A DNA stretch of 64,000 nt from Bordetella trematum (GCF_900078335.1 NZ_FKBR01000005.1:1-64000); one strand, 5' to 3'; positions 6,468-18,296 are shown, counted from the stretch's first letter. The notes: generated by a model not told the origin, from the sequence alone. Translations and numbers: made by a program.

Positions 6468-7052
6468 TTAATTGCTGCGGCTGCCGACGATCTCGATTTC
6501 CACGCGACGGTTGCGGGCACGACCTTCGGCGGTCTTGTTGCTCGCGATCGGCTGGGCTTCGCCCTTGCCTTCCGTGTAGATGCGGTTCGGATCGATGCCC
6601 TGGCCAACCAGGTAAGCCTTCACGGCGTCAGCACGACGCACGGACAGCTTCATGTTGTAGGCTTCGGTACCGATCGAGTCGGTGTGGCCCACAGCAATGA
6701 TGGTTTCCAGGTTGATGGCCTTGGCTTGCTGAGCGACTTGGTCGAGCAGCTGACGGCCTTCCGGCTTCAGCGTGGCTTTGTCGAAGTCAAAGAACGTGTC
6801 AGCGTTGAACACGACCTTGGTGGCCATGGGAGCCGGCTTGGGTTGCTTTTGGGCGACCGGAACGCCGTCGCAGCCGGGGATACCGGTGGCCGGAGTCCAG
6901 AAGGCGTCGCGCCAGCACAATTCGTTCGTGCCGTTCTTCCAAACGTCACCGAACGGATTGCGCCAGTTGTCCACCGTCTGAGCCGAGGCTGCACCAGAGG
7001 CCGTAACAGCGGCGAAGGCAAGCGCCAGAGCGAATTTGGAGGGTTTGTTCAT
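6468..7052 (-). CDS. ompA: OmpA-family outer membrane protein, short type
   Basis: A 194-residue envelope protein with a signal peptide (cleavage after ASA, about residue 25) and a C-terminal OmpA-like peptidoglycan-binding domain (about 80-188). The domain has the conserved [13 protein letters not shown] and [13 protein letters not shown] segments, including the Asp and Arg that grip diaminopimelate. The usual eight-strand N-terminal barrel is missing and is replaced by a 50-residue Trp/Pro-rich linker with two Cys ([15 protein letters not shown]). This short form is typical of Bordetella. The start at 7052 has GAGGAG seven bases upstream. It anchors the outer membrane to peptidoglycan. Confidence 0.93.
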   Translation of the reverse strand: MNKPSKFALALAFAAVTASGAASAQTVDNWRNPFGDVWKNGTNELCWRDAFWTPATGIPGCDGVPVAQKQPKPAPMATKVVFNADTFFDFDKATLKPEGRQLLDQVAQQAKAINLETIIAVGHTDSIGTEAYNMKLSVRRADAVKAYLVGQGIDPNRIYTEGKGEAQPIASNKTAEGRARNRRVEIEIVGSRSN

Positions 7053-7434
7053 GTTTCTCCTCGTTGAGCTTGAAGCTGGATAAGTGACTCGCAGCGACCC
7101 CCGCCGCATATCAGGAAAACGGGGCCAGTATAGCAACGCTCAGAATGGGTTCAAAGGGTCGCCACTGGGTCTCCTGCGTGCTGGGAACAATCTTAAGGCA
7201 TTTGGCAATCTTTGGCTTCTGCTAAGCCTGTCCTGCGCCTCTGGATATGACCATTTCGCCACTCGGTGCATCAATCGTGTTGGTTTTTGGCAACAGGCTT
7301 GGGTCAAGGGCGGATTCGCCCGCCGACGGCGCCGGAAAGCGGTGTCGCGGGTGCTTTGGGATTGAAATGTTAGAATTTCCCGTTTACCCGGCCCGGGTCC
7401 CTCCTTACACACGATTCTGTCGATATCTATATAT
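7053..7434. promoter_or_regulatory. Divergent ompA/gyrA intergenic region
   Basis: This gap of 382 bases between divergent genes holds no supported gene. For gyrA a -10 like TAGAAT occurs at 7371-7376 with no clear -35. The TAGAAT form recurs before etfB and rplS in this window. The ompA leader is about 60 bases or more and its promoter must lie in 7090-7200, but I cannot define it. The 103-residue minus-strand frame here lacks a ribosome site and is not called. Confidence 0.5.
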
Positions 7435-10083
7435 ATGGATTCCTTTGCCAAGGAGACGCTTCCGGTTTCGCTGGAAGAAGAGATGCGCCGCAGTTACCTC
7501 GACTACGCGATGAGCGTCATAGTCGGGCGAGCCCTGCCGGATGTGCGCGACGGCTTGAAGCCCGTGCACCGGCGGGTGCTGTATGCGATGCACGAACTCA
7601 ACAACGATTGGAATCGCGCCTACAAGAAGTCGGCGCGTATCGTCGGTGATGTGATTGGTAAATATCACCCGCACGGCGACCAATCCGTCTATGACACCAT
7701 CGTCCGCATGGCGCAGGATTTCTCCATGCGCTACATGCTGGTCGATGGTCAGGGGAACTTCGGCTCCATCGACGGCGACAATGCCGCGGCGATGCGTTAC
7801 ACCGAAATCCGCCTGGCCAAGATCGCCCACGAGCTGCTGGCTGACATCGACCAGGAAACGGTCGATTTCGGCCCCAACTACGATGGCAGCGAGCAGGAAC
7901 CGCTGTTGCTGCCGTCGCGCCTGCCCAACCTGCTGGTCAACGGCAGTTCGGGCATCGCCGTCGGGATGGCCACCAACATTCCGCCGCACAACCTGGGCGA
8001 AGTGGTCGAAGGCTGCCTGTACTGCCTGCGCAACCCGGAATGCACGATTGATGAGCTCATCGAGATCATCCCGGCGCCGGACTTCCCCACGGGCGGGATC
8101 ATCTACGGCATGACCGGCGTGCGCGAGGGTTACCGCACCGGCCGCGGGCGCGTCATCATGCGCGCCAAGACGCACTTCGAAGACCTGGAGAAGGGCAACC
8201 GCCAGGCCATCGTGGTCGACGCCATTCCCTACCAGGTCAACAAGAAGACCCTGCAGGAGCGCATCGCCGAGCTGGTCAACGACAAGAAGATCGAGGGGAT
8301 CTCGGACATCCGCGACGAGTCGGACAAGGACGGCATGCGCCTGGTCATCGAGCTCAAGCGCGGTGAAGTCCCCGAGGTGGTGCTCAACAATCTCTACAAG
8401 AACACGCAGCTGCAGGACACCTTCGGGATGAACCTGGTGGCGCTGGTCGACGGCCAGCCCCGCCTGCTCAACCTGAAGCAACTGATCGACTACTTCCTGC
8501 AGCATCGCCGCGAAGTGGTCACGCGCCGCACCGTCTTCCAGTTGCGCAAGGCCCGCGAGCGCGGCCACGTGCTGGAAGGCCTGGCGGTGGCGCTGGCCAA
8601 CATCGACGATTTCATCGCCATCATCAAGGCGGCGCCGACCCCGCCGGTGGCGCGCCAGGAACTGATGGCGCGCGGCTGGGATTCGTCGCTGGTGCGCGAG
8701 ATGCTGGACCGTGTCGACGGCGATGCCGTCGGCGGCCGCAGCGCCTTCCGCCCGGACGATCTTGCGATCAGCTTCGGCTTGCAGTCCGATGGCCTGTACC
8801 ACCTGTCGGATGTGCAGGCCCAGGAAATCCTGAACATGCGCCTGCAGCGCCTGACCGGCCTGGAGCAGGACAAGATCATCGGCGAGTACAAGGACGTGAT
8901 GGCCACGATCGCCGATCTGCTGGACATCCTGGCGCGCCCCGAGCGCATCACCGGCATCATCAGTGAAGAGCTGCAGGCCATCAAGGCCGAGTTCTCGACC
9001 TCGGCCAAGGATACGCGTCGCTCGGATATCGAGATGAACGCCACCGAGCTCGACACCGAAGACCTGATCACGCCGATGGACATGGTGGTCACGTTGTCGC
9101 ACGGCGGCTACATCAAGAGCCAGCCGCTGTCGGAATACCGTTCGCAGAAGCGTGGCGGGCGCGGCAAGCAGGCCACCCAGATGAAGGAAAACGACTGGAT
9201 CGACCAGCTTTTCATCGCCAACACGCATGACTACCTGCTGTGCTTCTCGAACCGCGGCCGGGTGTACTGGCTGAAGGTCTGGGAAGTGCCGCAAGGCACG
9301 CGCAACTCGCGCGGCAAGCCCATCGTCAACATGTTCCCGCTGGCCGACGGCGAGAAGATCACCGTGGTTCTGCCGGTCAAGGAGTTCAGCGAAGATCATT
9401 ACGTCTTCATGGCGACCTCGCGCGGCACGGTCAAGAAGACCACGCTGGCCGATTTCTCCAACCCGCGCAAGGCCGGCATCATCGCGGTCGACCTCGATGA
9501 CGGCGACTACCTGATCGGCGCCGACCTGACCGACGGCAAGCATGACGTGATGTTGTTCTCGGACGCCGGCAAGGCCGTGCGCTTTGACGAGAACGATGTG
9601 CGGCCCATGGGGCGTGCCGCGCGCGGCGTGCGCGGCATGATGCTCGAGGATGGCCAGACCGTGATCGCGCTGCTGGTGGCCGGCGACGAAAGCCAGAGCG
9701 TGCTCACCGCCACCGAGAACGGCTACGGCAAGCGCACGTCCATCGCCGAGTACACCCGTCATGGTCGGGGCACCAAGGGCATGATCGCCATCCAGACCAC
9801 CTCGCGCAACGGCCGGGTGGTGGGGGCCGTGCTGGTCAATCCGAGCGATGAAATCATGCTCATCACGACGGGCGGCGTGCTGGTGCGTACCCGGGTGAGC
9901 GAGATTCGCGAGATGGGCCGTGCCACGCAAGGCGTCACGCTGATCAGCGTCGACGATGGCAGCGTGCTGTCGGGCGTGCGCCGCGTGGTCGAAAGCGATG
10001 CCGACGACGATGAAGGGCTGGACGAGGACACCGAGGGCGGGGATGATTCCGCTCAGACTGAATCGACTGAACCTACGGAGTAA
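7435..10083 (+). CDS. gyrA: DNA gyrase subunit A
   Basis: Breaks and rejoins DNA as A2B2 gyrase to introduce negative supercoils. The 882-residue protein keeps E. coli numbering through the catalytic region: Tyr122 in AAMRYTEIR is the DNA-attacking residue. The quinolone-determining stretch is [11 protein letters not shown], with Gln at position 83 and Asp at 87. The C-terminal beta-pinwheel starts near residue 535, and the GyrA box is QKRGGRGK. The last 30 residues are highly acidic. It heads a long plus-strand block, with serC beginning eight bases after its stop. Confidence 0.98.
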   Translation: MDSFAKETLPVSLEEEMRRSYLDYAMSVIVGRALPDVRDGLKPVHRRVLYAMHELNNDWNRAYKKSARIVGDVIGKYHPHGDQSVYDTIVRMAQDFSMRYMLVDGQGNFGSIDGDNAAAMRYTEIRLAKIAHELLADIDQETVDFGPNYDGSEQEPLLLPSRLPNLLVNGSSGIAVGMATNIPPHNLGEVVEGCLYCLRNPECTIDELIEIIPAPDFPTGGIIYGMTGVREGYRTGRGRVIMRAKTHFEDLEKGNRQAIVVDAIPYQVNKKTLQERIAELVNDKKIEGISDIRDESDKDGMRLVIELKRGEVPEVVLNNLYKNTQLQDTFGMNLVALVDGQPRLLNLKQLIDYFLQHRREVVTRRTVFQLRKARERGHVLEGLAVALANIDDFIAIIKAAPTPPVARQELMARGWDSSLVREMLDRVDGDAVGGRSAFRPDDLAISFGLQSDGLYHLSDVQAQEILNMRLQRLTGLEQDKIIGEYKDVMATIADLLDILARPERITGIISEELQAIKAEFSTSAKDTRRSDIEMNATELDTEDLITPMDMVVTLSHGGYIKSQPLSEYRSQKRGGRGKQATQMKENDWIDQLFIANTHDYLLCFSNRGRVYWLKVWEVPQGTRNSRGKPIVNMFPLADGEKITVVLPVKEFSEDHYVFMATSRGTVKKTTLADFSNPRKAGIIAVDLDDGDYLIGADLTDGKHDVMLFSDAGKAVRFDENDVRPMGRAARGVRGMMLEDGQTVIALLVAGDESQSVLTATENGYGKRTSIAEYTRHGRGTKGMIAIQTTSRNGRVVGAVLVNPSDEIMLITTGGVLVRTRVSEIREMGRATQGVTLISVDDGSVLSGVRRVVESDADDDEGLDEDTEGGDDSAQTESTEPTE

Positions 10084-10090
10084 GCAAGAA

Positions 10091-11221
10091 ATGGCGCGCC
10101 CCTGGAATTTCTCGGCCGGACCCTCGGTCCTGCCCGAGACCGTGCTGCAGCAAGCCGCGGCCGAGATGCTGGATTGGCAAGGCAGCGGCATGTCGGTGAT
10201 GGAAATGAGTCACCGCGGCCGGCAGTTCGTGCAGATCTGCGATGAAGCCGAAGCCGATCTGCGCGAGCTCATGAATATCCCGGCCGATTACGCCGTGATG
10301 TTCATGCAGGGCGGCGGCCTGGGTGAAAACGCGATCGTGCCGATGAACCTGATCGGACGGCGCGGTGCGCCTATGGCCGATTTCGTCGTCACGGGCCACT
10401 GGTCCACGCGTTCCCACAAGGAAGCCGGGCGCTATGGTGACGTGCACATCGCCGCCAGCAGTGCATTGCCCACCGAAATCGACGGCAGCGCCCGGAATGC
10501 CTTCACCTATGTGCAGGCGGTGTCGTCCTGGCAGGTGCGGCCCGAGGCCTCCTATCTGCATCTGTGCAGCAACGAGACCATCGGCGGTGTCGAGTTCACC
10601 GAGTGGCCCGACCTGGCCGAGCTGGGCGCGCCCGATGTGTCGCTGGTGGTGGATGCCTCCTCGCATTTCCTGTCGCGTCCGCTGGATGTCACCCGCTGCG
10701 GGCTGCTGTTCGCCGGCGCCCAGAAAAACGCCGGGCCTGCCGGCGTGACCGTCGTGATCGCTCGTCGCGACCTGCTGGGCAAGTCCCTGCCGATCTGCCC
10801 CTCGGCGTTTGATTACGCCAACGTCGCGGCCGAGCATTCGCGTTACAACACGCCGCCAACCTTCTCCATCTATGTGGCCGGCCTGGTCTACAAGTGGCTC
10901 AAGGCGCAGGGCGGCGTGGCCGCGATCGAGGCCGCGAACAAGGCCAAGGCGGATCTGCTCTATGGCTACCTGGATGCCAGCGGCTTCTACCGTAATCCGG
11001 TCGACCCGGCGGTGCGCTCGCGCATGAACGTGCCTTTCGTGCTGGCTGACGAGTCGCTCAACGACGCCTTCCTGAAGGGCGCCGAAGCCGCGGGCCTGCT
11101 GGCCCTGAAGGGCCACAAGAGCGTGGGCGGCATGCGCGCCTCGATCTACAACGCCATGCCGCTTGCCGGCGTGCAGGCGCTGGTTGATTACATGCAGGAG
11201 TTCGAGCGCCGCCATGGATGA
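10091..11221 (+). CDS. serC: Phosphoserine aminotransferase
   Basis: Converts 3-phosphohydroxypyruvate to phosphoserine, and also serves the pyridoxal phosphate pathway. The 376-residue fold-type I protein starts [16 protein letters not shown], the family hallmark. The PLP lysine is in [12 protein letters not shown], and [10 protein letters not shown] matches the phosphate-binding NET motif. The ATG at 10091 has GGAG overlapping the gyrA stop region, and longer frames starting inside gyrA were discarded. Its position between gyrA and pheA is the usual gammaproteobacterial and betaproteobacterial gyrA-serC-pheA arrangement. Confidence 0.96.
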   Translation: MARPWNFSAGPSVLPETVLQQAAAEMLDWQGSGMSVMEMSHRGRQFVQICDEAEADLRELMNIPADYAVMFMQGGGLGENAIVPMNLIGRRGAPMADFVVTGHWSTRSHKEAGRYGDVHIAASSALPTEIDGSARNAFTYVQAVSSWQVRPEASYLHLCSNETIGGVEFTEWPDLAELGAPDVSLVVDASSHFLSRPLDVTRCGLLFAGAQKNAGPAGVTVVIARRDLLGKSLPICPSAFDYANVAAEHSRYNTPPTFSIYVAGLVYKWLKAQGGVAAIEAANKAKADLLYGYLDASGFYRNPVDPAVRSRMNVPFVLADESLNDAFLKGAEAAGLLALKGHKSVGGMRASIYNAMPLAGVQALVDYMQEFERRHG

Positions 11222-12299
11222 TTCCCTGCAGGCCAAGCTGCGGCCGCTGCGCGACCGCATCGACACGATTGACGCGCAGATCCTGGATCTGCTTAGCCAG
11301 CGCGCCCGCACCGCCCTGGAAGTGGGCGAGGTCAAGCACGCTGCCCAGGCCGATGGCCCGGTGCTGCGTCCGGAGCGCGAAGCCGAGGTCATCCGGGGTT
11401 TGCAAAGCCGCAATCCCGGGCCGTTTCCCAATTCGGCAGTCGCCGCCGTCTGGACTGAAATCATGTCCGCCTGCCGGGGGCTGGAGCGTGGCATGACCAT
11501 CGCCTATCTTGGGCCGCAGGGTTCGTTTTCCGAGCAGGCCGCCCTGGAGCAGTTCGGTCGTTCGGTCACGCAGCTGCCTTGCACCTCCTTTGACGAAGTG
11601 TTCCGCGCCATCGAGGGCGGGCAGGCCGATGCTGGCATCGTGCCGATCGAGAACTCCACCGAGGGCGCGGTCAACCGCAACCTGGATCTGCTGCTGCATA
11701 CGCCGCTCAAGATCATGGGGGAGCGTTCCCTGTTGATCCGCCACTGCCTCATGACCCAATCGGGCACCATGGAAGGCATCCAGACCATCTCCGCCCACCC
11801 GCAGGCGCTGGCGCAGTGCCAGGGCTGGCTGGCGCGCCACTATCCCGACCTCAAGCGGGTGGCGGCGGCCAGCAACTCGGAAGCCGCCCGCGTGGCGGCA
11901 GGCGACCCCACCGTGGCAGCCATTGCCGGGGAAGTGGCGGCGCCGGCCTGGGGGCTGAGCATCGTCGCCGCCGGCATCCAGGATGACGCCCAGAATCGCA
12001 CCCGTTTTCTCGCGCTGGGGCACATCGAGCCGCTGCCCAGCGGCCGCGACAAGACCAGCGTGATTCTGGCCGTGCCCAATCGCGCCGGCGCCGTCTATGA
12101 CATGCTGGCGCCGTTGGCGGTCAATGGCGTGTCCATGACGCGCTTCGAGTCGCGTCCGGCGCGCACCGGCCAATGGGAGTATTACTTCTACATCGACTGC
12201 ATGGGCCACCAGCACGACAGCAACGTGCGCGCTGCCTTTGCCGCCCTGGCCGAGCAGGCCGCTTTCTTCAAGATCCTGGGCTCCTATCCGGCCCAGTAA
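11214..12299 (+). CDS. pheA: Bifunctional chorismate mutase/prephenate dehydratase
   Basis: Two-step route from chorismate to phenylpyruvate for phenylalanine. The 361-residue protein has an AroQ-type mutase domain (residues 1-90, [19 protein letters not shown]), a prephenate dehydratase domain (about 95-275, [15 protein letters not shown] and the catalytic-type [12 protein letters not shown]), and a C-terminal ACT regulatory domain. The ACT domain contains [20 protein letters not shown] and the ESRP motif that binds phenylalanine, so feedback inhibition is expected. The start overlaps the serC end by eight bases. Confidence 0.96.
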   Translation: MDDSLQAKLRPLRDRIDTIDAQILDLLSQRARTALEVGEVKHAAQADGPVLRPEREAEVIRGLQSRNPGPFPNSAVAAVWTEIMSACRGLERGMTIAYLGPQGSFSEQAALEQFGRSVTQLPCTSFDEVFRAIEGGQADAGIVPIENSTEGAVNRNLDLLLHTPLKIMGERSLLIRHCLMTQSGTMEGIQTISAHPQALAQCQGWLARHYPDLKRVAAASNSEAARVAAGDPTVAAIAGEVAAPAWGLSIVAAGIQDDAQNRTRFLALGHIEPLPSGRDKTSVILAVPNRAGAVYDMLAPLAVNGVSMTRFESRPARTGQWEYYFYIDCMGHQHDSNVRAAFAALAEQAAFFKILGSYPAQ

Positions 12300-12318
12300 A
12301 TCCGGTTACGTCGTCATC

Positions 12319-13440
12319 ATGTCGCAAGCAAACAAGACTCTCGTCGCGCCTGCCCACGTGGGTGCCATCGCGCCGTACCAGGCTGGCAAACCCATCGAGG
12401 AACTGGCCCGCGAGTTCGGCCTGGATCCGGCTGGCATCGTGAAGCTGGCTTCCAATGAAAACCCGCTGGGCATGCCGGAGTCGGCGCGCCAGGCCATGCT
12501 GGCCGCCGCCAACGCGCTGGCCCGCTATCCGGACCCCAACGGTTTTGACCTGAAGGCCGCCCTGAGCCAGCGTTATGGCGTGCCGGCCAGCTGGATCACG
12601 CTGGGCAACGGCTCCAATGACATCCTGGAACTCGTCGCCCTGGCCCTGCTTGAGCCGGGCAGCGCGGCGGTCTACGCCGAACATGCCTTTGCCGTCTACC
12701 GTCTGGCGACTCAGGCGCGCGGGGCGCGTCACATCATGGTTGCGGCCAAGGATCACGGCCATGACCTGGATGCCATGCTGGCCGCCATCGACACCGACAC
12801 CCGGGTGGTGTTCATTGCCAATCCGAACAACCCGACCGGCACCTTCCTGCCGGGCGAGGCGATCGCCCGTTTCCTGGAGCAGGTGCAGCAGGCCCACGGC
12901 GAAAGCGTCACGGTGGTGCTGGACGAAGCCTATAACGAGTACCTCGATCCCGAACTGCGCTTTGACAGCGTGGCCCTGGTGCGCCGTTTCCCCAACCTGA
13001 TCATTTCGCGTACGTTCTCCAAGGCCTATGGCCTGGCGGGGCTGCGCGTGGGTTTCGCGGTGGCCCAGCCGGCCCTGACCGATCTGCTCAACCGGGTGCG
13101 TCAGCCCTTCAACGTGAACACCCTTGCCCAGGCGGCGGCCATCGCCGCGCTGGCCGATGGCGAGTTCCAGCAGCGCTCCTATGCCACCAACAAGGCGGGC
13201 AAGGCGCAGCTGGTGGCGGCCTTCGATGCACTCAAGCTGCGTTACGTGCCCAGCTACGGCAACTTCGTGCTGGTGCACGTCGGAGACGCCGCAAGCATCA
13301 ACCTCGAACTGCTCAAGCGCGGCGTGATCGTGCGCCCGGTGGCGGCTGACGGGCTGCCGCAGTGGCTGCGCGTGAGCATCGGCCTGCCGGCAGAAAACGA
13401 ACGTTTCATTGCTGCGCTGACCGAGATCCTGTCTGCATGA
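12319..13440 (+). CDS. hisC: Histidinol-phosphate aminotransferase
   Basis: A fold-type I PLP enzyme that transaminates histidinol phosphate and, in such aromatic operons, often also aromatic amino acids. The 373-residue protein has the PLP Lys in SRTFSKAYGLAGLRVG, NPNNPTG for carboxylate recognition, and DEAYNEY with the PLP-contacting Asp and Tyr. It sits between pheA and tyrA, away from the main his operon. This is the second hisC copy found in many betaproteobacteria and suggests it finishes phenylalanine and tyrosine. The tyrA start overlaps its stop. Confidence 0.93.
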   Translation: MSQANKTLVAPAHVGAIAPYQAGKPIEELAREFGLDPAGIVKLASNENPLGMPESARQAMLAAANALARYPDPNGFDLKAALSQRYGVPASWITLGNGSNDILELVALALLEPGSAAVYAEHAFAVYRLATQARGARHIMVAAKDHGHDLDAMLAAIDTDTRVVFIANPNNPTGTFLPGEAIARFLEQVQQAHGESVTVVLDEAYNEYLDPELRFDSVALVRRFPNLIISRTFSKAYGLAGLRVGFAVAQPALTDLLNRVRQPFNVNTLAQAAAIAALADGEFQQRSYATNKAGKAQLVAAFDALKLRYVPSYGNFVLVHVGDAASINLELLKRGVIVRPVAADGLPQWLRVSIGLPAENERFIAALTEILSA

Positions 13441-14342
13441 GCCCGGAGCAACCCACTGGCCAGCCGGCAGCGCAAGTCCTGGTGCCGGTGCTGGCGGTCG
13501 TGGGGGTCGGGCTGATCGGCGGCTCGTTTGCCGCCGCGCTGCGCCGTGCCGGCCAGGCTGGCCGCGTGCTGGGCGTCGGGCGCAACCCGGCCTCGCTGGC
13601 CGACGCGCAGGCGATGGGGCTGATCGACGAAATCGTCACGCCCCAAGAGGCTGCCGCCCGTGCCGACCTCATCATGCTGGCGACGCCGGTAGGCAGTCTG
13701 GGGCCGATGCTGGTCAGCATGCGCGATCATCTTCAGGCCCATACCATCCTGACGGATGCCGGCAGCACCAAGGCCGAAGTGGTGGCTGCCGCCAGCCAGG
13801 CGCTGGGCGATCGCCTGGCAGCCTTCGTGCCCGGCCATCCGATCGCCGGGGCCGAACGCACCGGGCCGCAAGCGGCTGACGCCACCCTGTATGCCGGGCG
13901 CACCGTCATCCTGACGCCGTTGGCGCAGAATCCGCCGCAGGCCGTCCAGACCGTGCGGGCCGCCTGGCAGGCCTGTGGCGCCGAGGTGCTGGACATGGAG
14001 GCGGCTGAGCACGATCGCGTACTGGCCTCGATCAGCCATGTGCCCCATTTTCTGTCTGCGGCCTATATGGCCCAGGTGGCCGAGGCCGCGGATGCGCCGC
14101 TGCGCCTGGCGCTGGCGGGCTCGGGATTTCGTGATTTCACCCGCATTGCGGCCGGTTCGCCCGAGATGTGGCGCGACATTTTTCTTTCCAACCGTGCTGC
14201 CATGCAGACTGAGCTGTCGGCGTTGCGCGCCGTGCTGGATCGCTGCGAGGCGGCCCTGGCGGCCGAAGATGGCGAGGCCCTGCAGCAATGGTTGCAGCGG
14301 GCCGCGCTGGCGCGGCGCGGATGGCGCAAGGAGGCTTCCTGA
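13437..14342 (+). CDS. tyrA: Prephenate/arogenate dehydrogenase
   Basis: Oxidative decarboxylation of prephenate (or arogenate) for tyrosine. The 301-residue protein has the NAD-binding motif [12 protein letters not shown] near residue 20, [11 protein letters not shown], the substrate-binding [11 protein letters not shown], and [11 protein letters not shown] with the catalytic His. No ACT domain is present. The ATG lies in the hisC stop (ATGA). A first-position frame extension to 13362 was rejected, as it is inside hisC without a ribosome site. Confidence 0.95.
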   Translation: MSPEQPTGQPAAQVLVPVLAVVGVGLIGGSFAAALRRAGQAGRVLGVGRNPASLADAQAMGLIDEIVTPQEAAARADLIMLATPVGSLGPMLVSMRDHLQAHTILTDAGSTKAEVVAAASQALGDRLAAFVPGHPIAGAERTGPQAADATLYAGRTVILTPLAQNPPQAVQTVRAAWQACGAEVLDMEAAEHDRVLASISHVPHFLSAAYMAQVAEAADAPLRLALAGSGFRDFTRIAAGSPEMWRDIFLSNRAAMQTELSALRAVLDRCEAALAAEDGEALQQWLQRAALARRGWRKEAS

Positions 14343-15664
14343 TGACGACTCACCCAGCCTATCTGGATCTGCCGCCGGCGCGTCGCGCCGCCGGCGTGGT
14401 GGCCTTGCCCGGATCCAAGAGCATTTCCAACCGTGTGCTGCTGCTGGCGGCGCTGGCCGAAGGCCGTACGCAGATCGCCGGCCTGCTCGACTCCGATGAC
14501 ACCCGTGTCATGCTGGCGGCCCTGCGCCAGCTCGGCGTGGCCGTCACCGACCAGGGCGATGGCTGGGTCGATATCGAAGGCACGCGCCGCTTCCCGGTCA
14601 TGCAGGCCGATCTGTTCCTGGGCAATGCCGGCACCGCGTTCCGGCCGTTGACGGCGGCGCTGGCCCTGATGGGAGGCGACTACCGCCTCTCGGGTGTGCC
14701 GCGCATGCACGAGCGACCCATTGGCGATCTGGCCGAAGCGCTGCGCGCCTGGGGCGCCGATATCCGCTATCTGGGGCAGGAGGGCTACCCGCCGTTGCAC
14801 ATCGGGCCGAGCGCCCTGCGTGCCGACACGGTGCGGGTGCAGGGCTCGGTATCGAGCCAGTTCCTGACTGCGCTGCTGATGGCCGCTCCCCTGCAGGCGG
14901 CGGCCAGCGGCCTGCCGGTCACCATCGAAGTGGTCGGCGAACTGATCTCCAAACCTTATATCGACATCACCCTGAACCTGATGGCGCGTTTCGGCGTGAC
15001 GGTGCAGCGCGATGGCTGGCGCGCCTTCACGGTGCCGGGCGGGGCGTGCTATCGCAGCCCCGGTGCGATCGCGGTCGAGGGCGATGCCTCCAGCGCTTCG
15101 TACTTCCTGGCGCTGGGGCTGCTGGGAGGCGGGCCGCTGCGTGTGACGGGCGTCGGCGCCCGGAGCATCCAGGGCGACGTGGCTTTCGCCGACGTGGTCC
15201 AGGCCCTTGGCGGGCAGGTCAGCAAAGGGCCTGACTGGATCGAGGTCAGCGGCCAGGGCGTCGCCGCAGGCGGGCAGGTCAAGGCGTTCGATGCGGATTT
15301 CAACCTGATTCCCGATGCGGCCATGACTGCCGCCGCGATGGCGCTGTTTGCCGACGGCCCTTGCCGGCTGCGCAATATCGGCAGCTGGCGCGTCAAGGAA
15401 ACCGATCGCATCCACGCCATGCAGACCGAGCTCATGAAGCTTGGCGCGCAGGTCGAAAGCGGTCCCGACTGGCTGGCTGTCACGCCGCCGGCGGCCGGCG
15501 GCTGGCGCGACGCTGAAATCGGCACCTGGGATGACCACCGCATGGCCATGTGTTTTTCGCTGGCGGCCTTCGGGCCGGCGGCGGTGCGCATCCTGGATCC
15601 CGGCTGCGTCAGCAAGACATTTCCCACCTACTTCGATGTCTATGCCAGCCTGGTGAGCGGCTGA
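14342..15664 (+). CDS. aroA: 5-enolpyruvylshikimate-3-phosphate synthase
   Basis: Sixth step of the shikimate pathway, joining phosphoenolpyruvate to shikimate 3-phosphate. The 440-residue protein shows [10 protein letters not shown] near the N terminus, [10 protein letters not shown] (the PEP and glyphosate site, with Gly and Ala as in class I enzymes), [27 protein letters not shown] with the catalytic Asp, and WRVKETDRI. The start shares one base with the tyrA stop. It is therefore translated within the same tight cluster, supplying chorismate precursors to PheA and TyrA. Confidence 0.97.
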   Translation: MTTHPAYLDLPPARRAAGVVALPGSKSISNRVLLLAALAEGRTQIAGLLDSDDTRVMLAALRQLGVAVTDQGDGWVDIEGTRRFPVMQADLFLGNAGTAFRPLTAALALMGGDYRLSGVPRMHERPIGDLAEALRAWGADIRYLGQEGYPPLHIGPSALRADTVRVQGSVSSQFLTALLMAAPLQAAASGLPVTIEVVGELISKPYIDITLNLMARFGVTVQRDGWRAFTVPGGACYRSPGAIAVEGDASSASYFLALGLLGGGPLRVTGVGARSIQGDVAFADVVQALGGQVSKGPDWIEVSGQGVAAGGQVKAFDADFNLIPDAAMTAAAMALFADGPCRLRNIGSWRVKETDRIHAMQTELMKLGAQVESGPDWLAVTPPAAGGWRDAEIGTWDDHRMAMCFSLAAFGPAAVRILDPGCVSKTFPTYFDVYASLVSG

Positions 15665-15681
15665 GACATCACGGACTCATC

Positions 15682-16359
15682 ATGACTGCAAACGCTGCCG
15701 GCCAGGTGCCGGTCATTACCATCGACGGCCCGACCGCCTCGGGCAAAGGCACCATCGCGCACCGCGTCGCCCAGGCGCTGGGCTTTGCCGTGCTCGACAG
15801 TGGGGCGCTGTACCGCCTGACCGCGCTGGCCTGCCTGGACGCCGGTGTCTCGCCCCAGGACGAGGCGGCTGTAGCCGCCCAGGCGCAGCGCCTGGACGTG
15901 CGTTTCGAAGGCGACAACATTTATCTGCAGGGCCGCGAGGTCGGCGCGTTGATCCGCCAGGAGCATGTCGGCAACTACGCGTCCCAGGTGGCGGCTTATC
16001 CGGCTGTGCGTCAGGCCCTGCTGGAGCGCCAGCGGGCGTTTCGCAGCGCGCCGGGCCTGGTGGCCGACGGGCGCGACATGGGCACCATCGTCTTTCCCGA
16101 CGCCCCGCTCAAGATCTTCCTGGTCGCCGATCCCGGGGCCCGCGCGCAGAGGCGTTATAAGCAGTTGATCGATAAGGGGATTTCTGCTAACCTTGATGAC
16201 CTTTTGCGCGACATGCTTGAACGCGATGCGCGCGATATGCAACGTGCGGTGGCGCCTCTGGCCCCGGCCGCCGATGCGAAGGTGCTGGATTCCTCGCAGC
16301 TCACGATCGAGCAGACGGTGCAGGCCGTTCTCGATGACTGGCAGGCTTGCCAGCGTTGA
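15682..16359 (+). CDS. cmk: Cytidylate kinase
   Basis: Phosphorylates CMP and dCMP using ATP. The 225-residue protein has the P-loop GPTASGKGT at residues 16-24, the CMP-binding DSGALYR, and [15 protein letters not shown] with the conserved Arg-Asp. The LID-like segment is AQRRYKQL. The start follows aroA by 17 bases. Placement before rpsA is conserved widely and links nucleotide supply with ribosome synthesis. Confidence 0.96.
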   Translation: MTANAAGQVPVITIDGPTASGKGTIAHRVAQALGFAVLDSGALYRLTALACLDAGVSPQDEAAVAAQAQRLDVRFEGDNIYLQGREVGALIRQEHVGNYASQVAAYPAVRQALLERQRAFRSAPGLVADGRDMGTIVFPDAPLKIFLVADPGARAQRRYKQLIDKGISANLDDLLRDMLERDARDMQRAVAPLAPAADAKVLDSSQLTIEQTVQAVLDDWQACQR

Positions 16360-16582
16360 GGCTGGGGGGCGAGTGCCCGGCAATTTGCAGTAAACACAAT
16401 GTAGTGTCGGCGCCGCCGCTCTGTGGTGGCGCCGTGATTCAGGCCCTGACCGGCCATGTGTGCGCTCCCACGGGGCACCCCGCAAGGGCGGCACAACCGG
16501 CAGGTTTTCCCACTCCACTGCGGCGCGCAAGCCGTCGCGGTGTGTAGCAACGGCCATTTTGGCCCCATGGATTATTAACCTA
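16360..16582 (+). promoter_or_regulatory. rpsA leader region
   Basis: A 223-base gap between cmk and rpsA with GC-rich potential stems (for example GGCGCCGCC and its near complement GGTGGCGCC). The 12 bases before the rpsA ATG read TTAACCTA-like AT-rich sequence with no Shine-Dalgarno. Messages for S1 commonly lack one and are autoregulated by S1 through leader structure, so this region is probably a translational control element. No gene is supported here. Confidence 0.45.
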
Positions 16583-18295
16583 ATGTCTTCCGTTTCCACT
16601 ACCGCCTTCGGTGGCGAAAGCTTCGCCGACCTGTTTGCCGAGAGCCTCAAGAGCCAGGACATGAAGTCCGGCGAGGTCATCAGCGCCGAAGTCGTTCGCG
16701 TCGACCATAACTTTGTCGTCGTCAACGCCGGTCTGAAGTCCGAGGCTCTGATTCCCCTGGAAGAGTTCCTGAACGACCAGGGCGAACTCGAAGTCCAGCC
16801 CGGCGATTTCGTTTCCGTGGCGATCGATTCGCTGGAAAACGGCTACGGCGACACCATCCTGTCGCGTGACCGCGCCAAGCGTCTGTCGGCCTGGCTGCAA
16901 CTGGAAAAGGCCCTGGAAAATGGCGAGCTGGTTACCGGCACCATCACGGGCAAGGTCAAGGGCGGCCTGACCGTCATGACCAACGGCATCCGCGCCTTCC
17001 TGCCGGGTTCGCTGGTCGACCTGCGTCCGGTCAAGGACACGACCCCGTACGAGGGCAAGACGCTCGAGTTCAAGGTCATCAAGCTGGACCGCAAGCGCAA
17101 CAACGTCGTGCTGTCGCGTCGCCAGGTGCTGGAAGCCAGCATGGGCGAAGAGCGCCAGAAGCTGCTCGAAACCCTGCACGAAGGTGCGGTGGTCAAGGGC
17201 GTGGTCAAGAACATCACCGACTACGGCGCGTTCGTGGACCTGGGCGGCATCGACGGCCTGCTGCACATCACCGACATGGCCTGGCGCCGTGTGCGTCACC
17301 CGTCCGAAGTCCTGCAAGTGGGTCAGGAAGTCGAAGCCAAGGTCCTCAAGTTCGACCAGGAAAAGAGCCGCGTGTCGCTGGGCGTCAAGCAGCTGGGCGA
17401 AGATCCGTGGGTGGGCCTGGCTCGCCGCTACCCGCAAGGCACCCGTCTGTTCGGCAAGGTGACCAACCTGACCGACTACGGCGCCTTCGTTGAAGTTGAA
17501 GCCGGCATCGAAGGTCTGGTGCACGTTTCCGAAATGGACTGGACCAACAAGAACGTCGATCCGCGCAAGGTTGTCACCCTGGGCGAAGAAGTCGAAGTCA
17601 TGGTCCTGGAAATCGACGAAGACCGTCGTCGTATTTCGCTGGGCATGAAGCAGTGCCGCCAGAACCCGTGGGAAGAGTTCGCCACGAACTTCAAGCGCGG
17701 CGACAAGGTGCGCGGCGCCATCAAGTCGATCACCGACTTCGGCGTGTTCGTCGGCCTGCCCGGCGGCATCGATGGCCTGGTTCACCTGTCCGACCTGTCG
17801 TGGACCGAAACCGGCGAAGAAGCCGTTCGCAACTTCAAGAAGGGCGACGAGATCGAAGCCGTGGTTCTGGGCATCGATACCGAGAAGGAGCGCATCTCCC
17901 TGGGTATCAAGCAACTGGAAGGCGACCCCTTCAACAACTTCGTCGCCACCTACGACAAGGGCGCCGTGGTGCCGGGCACGATCAAGTCGGTCGAGCCCAA
18001 GGGTGCCGTGGTGACGCTGTCGGTCGACGTCGAAGGCTACCTGCGCGCTTCCGAGATCTCCTCGGGTCGTGTCGAAGATGCCACCACCGTGCTGAAGGCC
18101 GGCGACAACCTCGAAGCCATGATCATCAACATCGATCGCAAGGCGCGTTCGATCCAGTTGTCGGTCAAGGCTCGCGATAACGCCGAAACCGCTGACACCA
18201 TCCAGCGCATGTCCGAAGCCAGCGCCTCGTCGGGTACCACCAACCTGGGCGCGCTGCTCAAGGCCAAGCTGGACCAACAGCGCAACGACGGCTGA
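16583..18295 (+). CDS. rpsA: 30S ribosomal protein S1
   Basis: Binds mRNA and brings it to the ribosome. The 570-residue protein comprises six S1 OB-fold repeats. The last four show the repeated pattern [30 protein letters not shown], and [10 protein letters not shown], with GLVHVSEM-type segments. The start at 16583 gives the family N terminus [18 protein letters not shown]; a frame up to 16460 has no support. Codon use is strongly biased, as expected for a highly expressed gene. The ihfB start follows its stop after one base. Confidence 0.98.
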   Translation: MSSVSTTAFGGESFADLFAESLKSQDMKSGEVISAEVVRVDHNFVVVNAGLKSEALIPLEEFLNDQGELEVQPGDFVSVAIDSLENGYGDTILSRDRAKRLSAWLQLEKALENGELVTGTITGKVKGGLTVMTNGIRAFLPGSLVDLRPVKDTTPYEGKTLEFKVIKLDRKRNNVVLSRRQVLEASMGEERQKLLETLHEGAVVKGVVKNITDYGAFVDLGGIDGLLHITDMAWRRVRHPSEVLQVGQEVEAKVLKFDQEKSRVSLGVKQLGEDPWVGLARRYPQGTRLFGKVTNLTDYGAFVEVEAGIEGLVHVSEMDWTNKNVDPRKVVTLGEEVEVMVLEIDEDRRRISLGMKQCRQNPWEEFATNFKRGDKVRGAIKSITDFGVFVGLPGGIDGLVHLSDLSWTETGEEAVRNFKKGDEIEAVVLGIDTEKERISLGIKQLEGDPFNNFVATYDKGAVVPGTIKSVEPKGAVVTLSVDVEGYLRASEISSGRVEDATTVLKAGDNLEAMIINIDRKARSIQLSVKARDNAETADTIQRMSEASASSGTTNLGALLKAKLDQQRNDG

Positions 18296-18296
18296 C

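Noticed and set aside
7140-7451. A 103-residue minus-strand frame between ompA and gyrA
   Set aside because: No ribosome site, covers the divergent promoter region and overlaps the gyrA start.
7405-10191. A 928-residue open frame on the minus strand
   Set aside because: It is exactly antisense to gyrA, follows the third-position GC pattern of that gene and encodes a His/Asp/Val-rich product with no family features.
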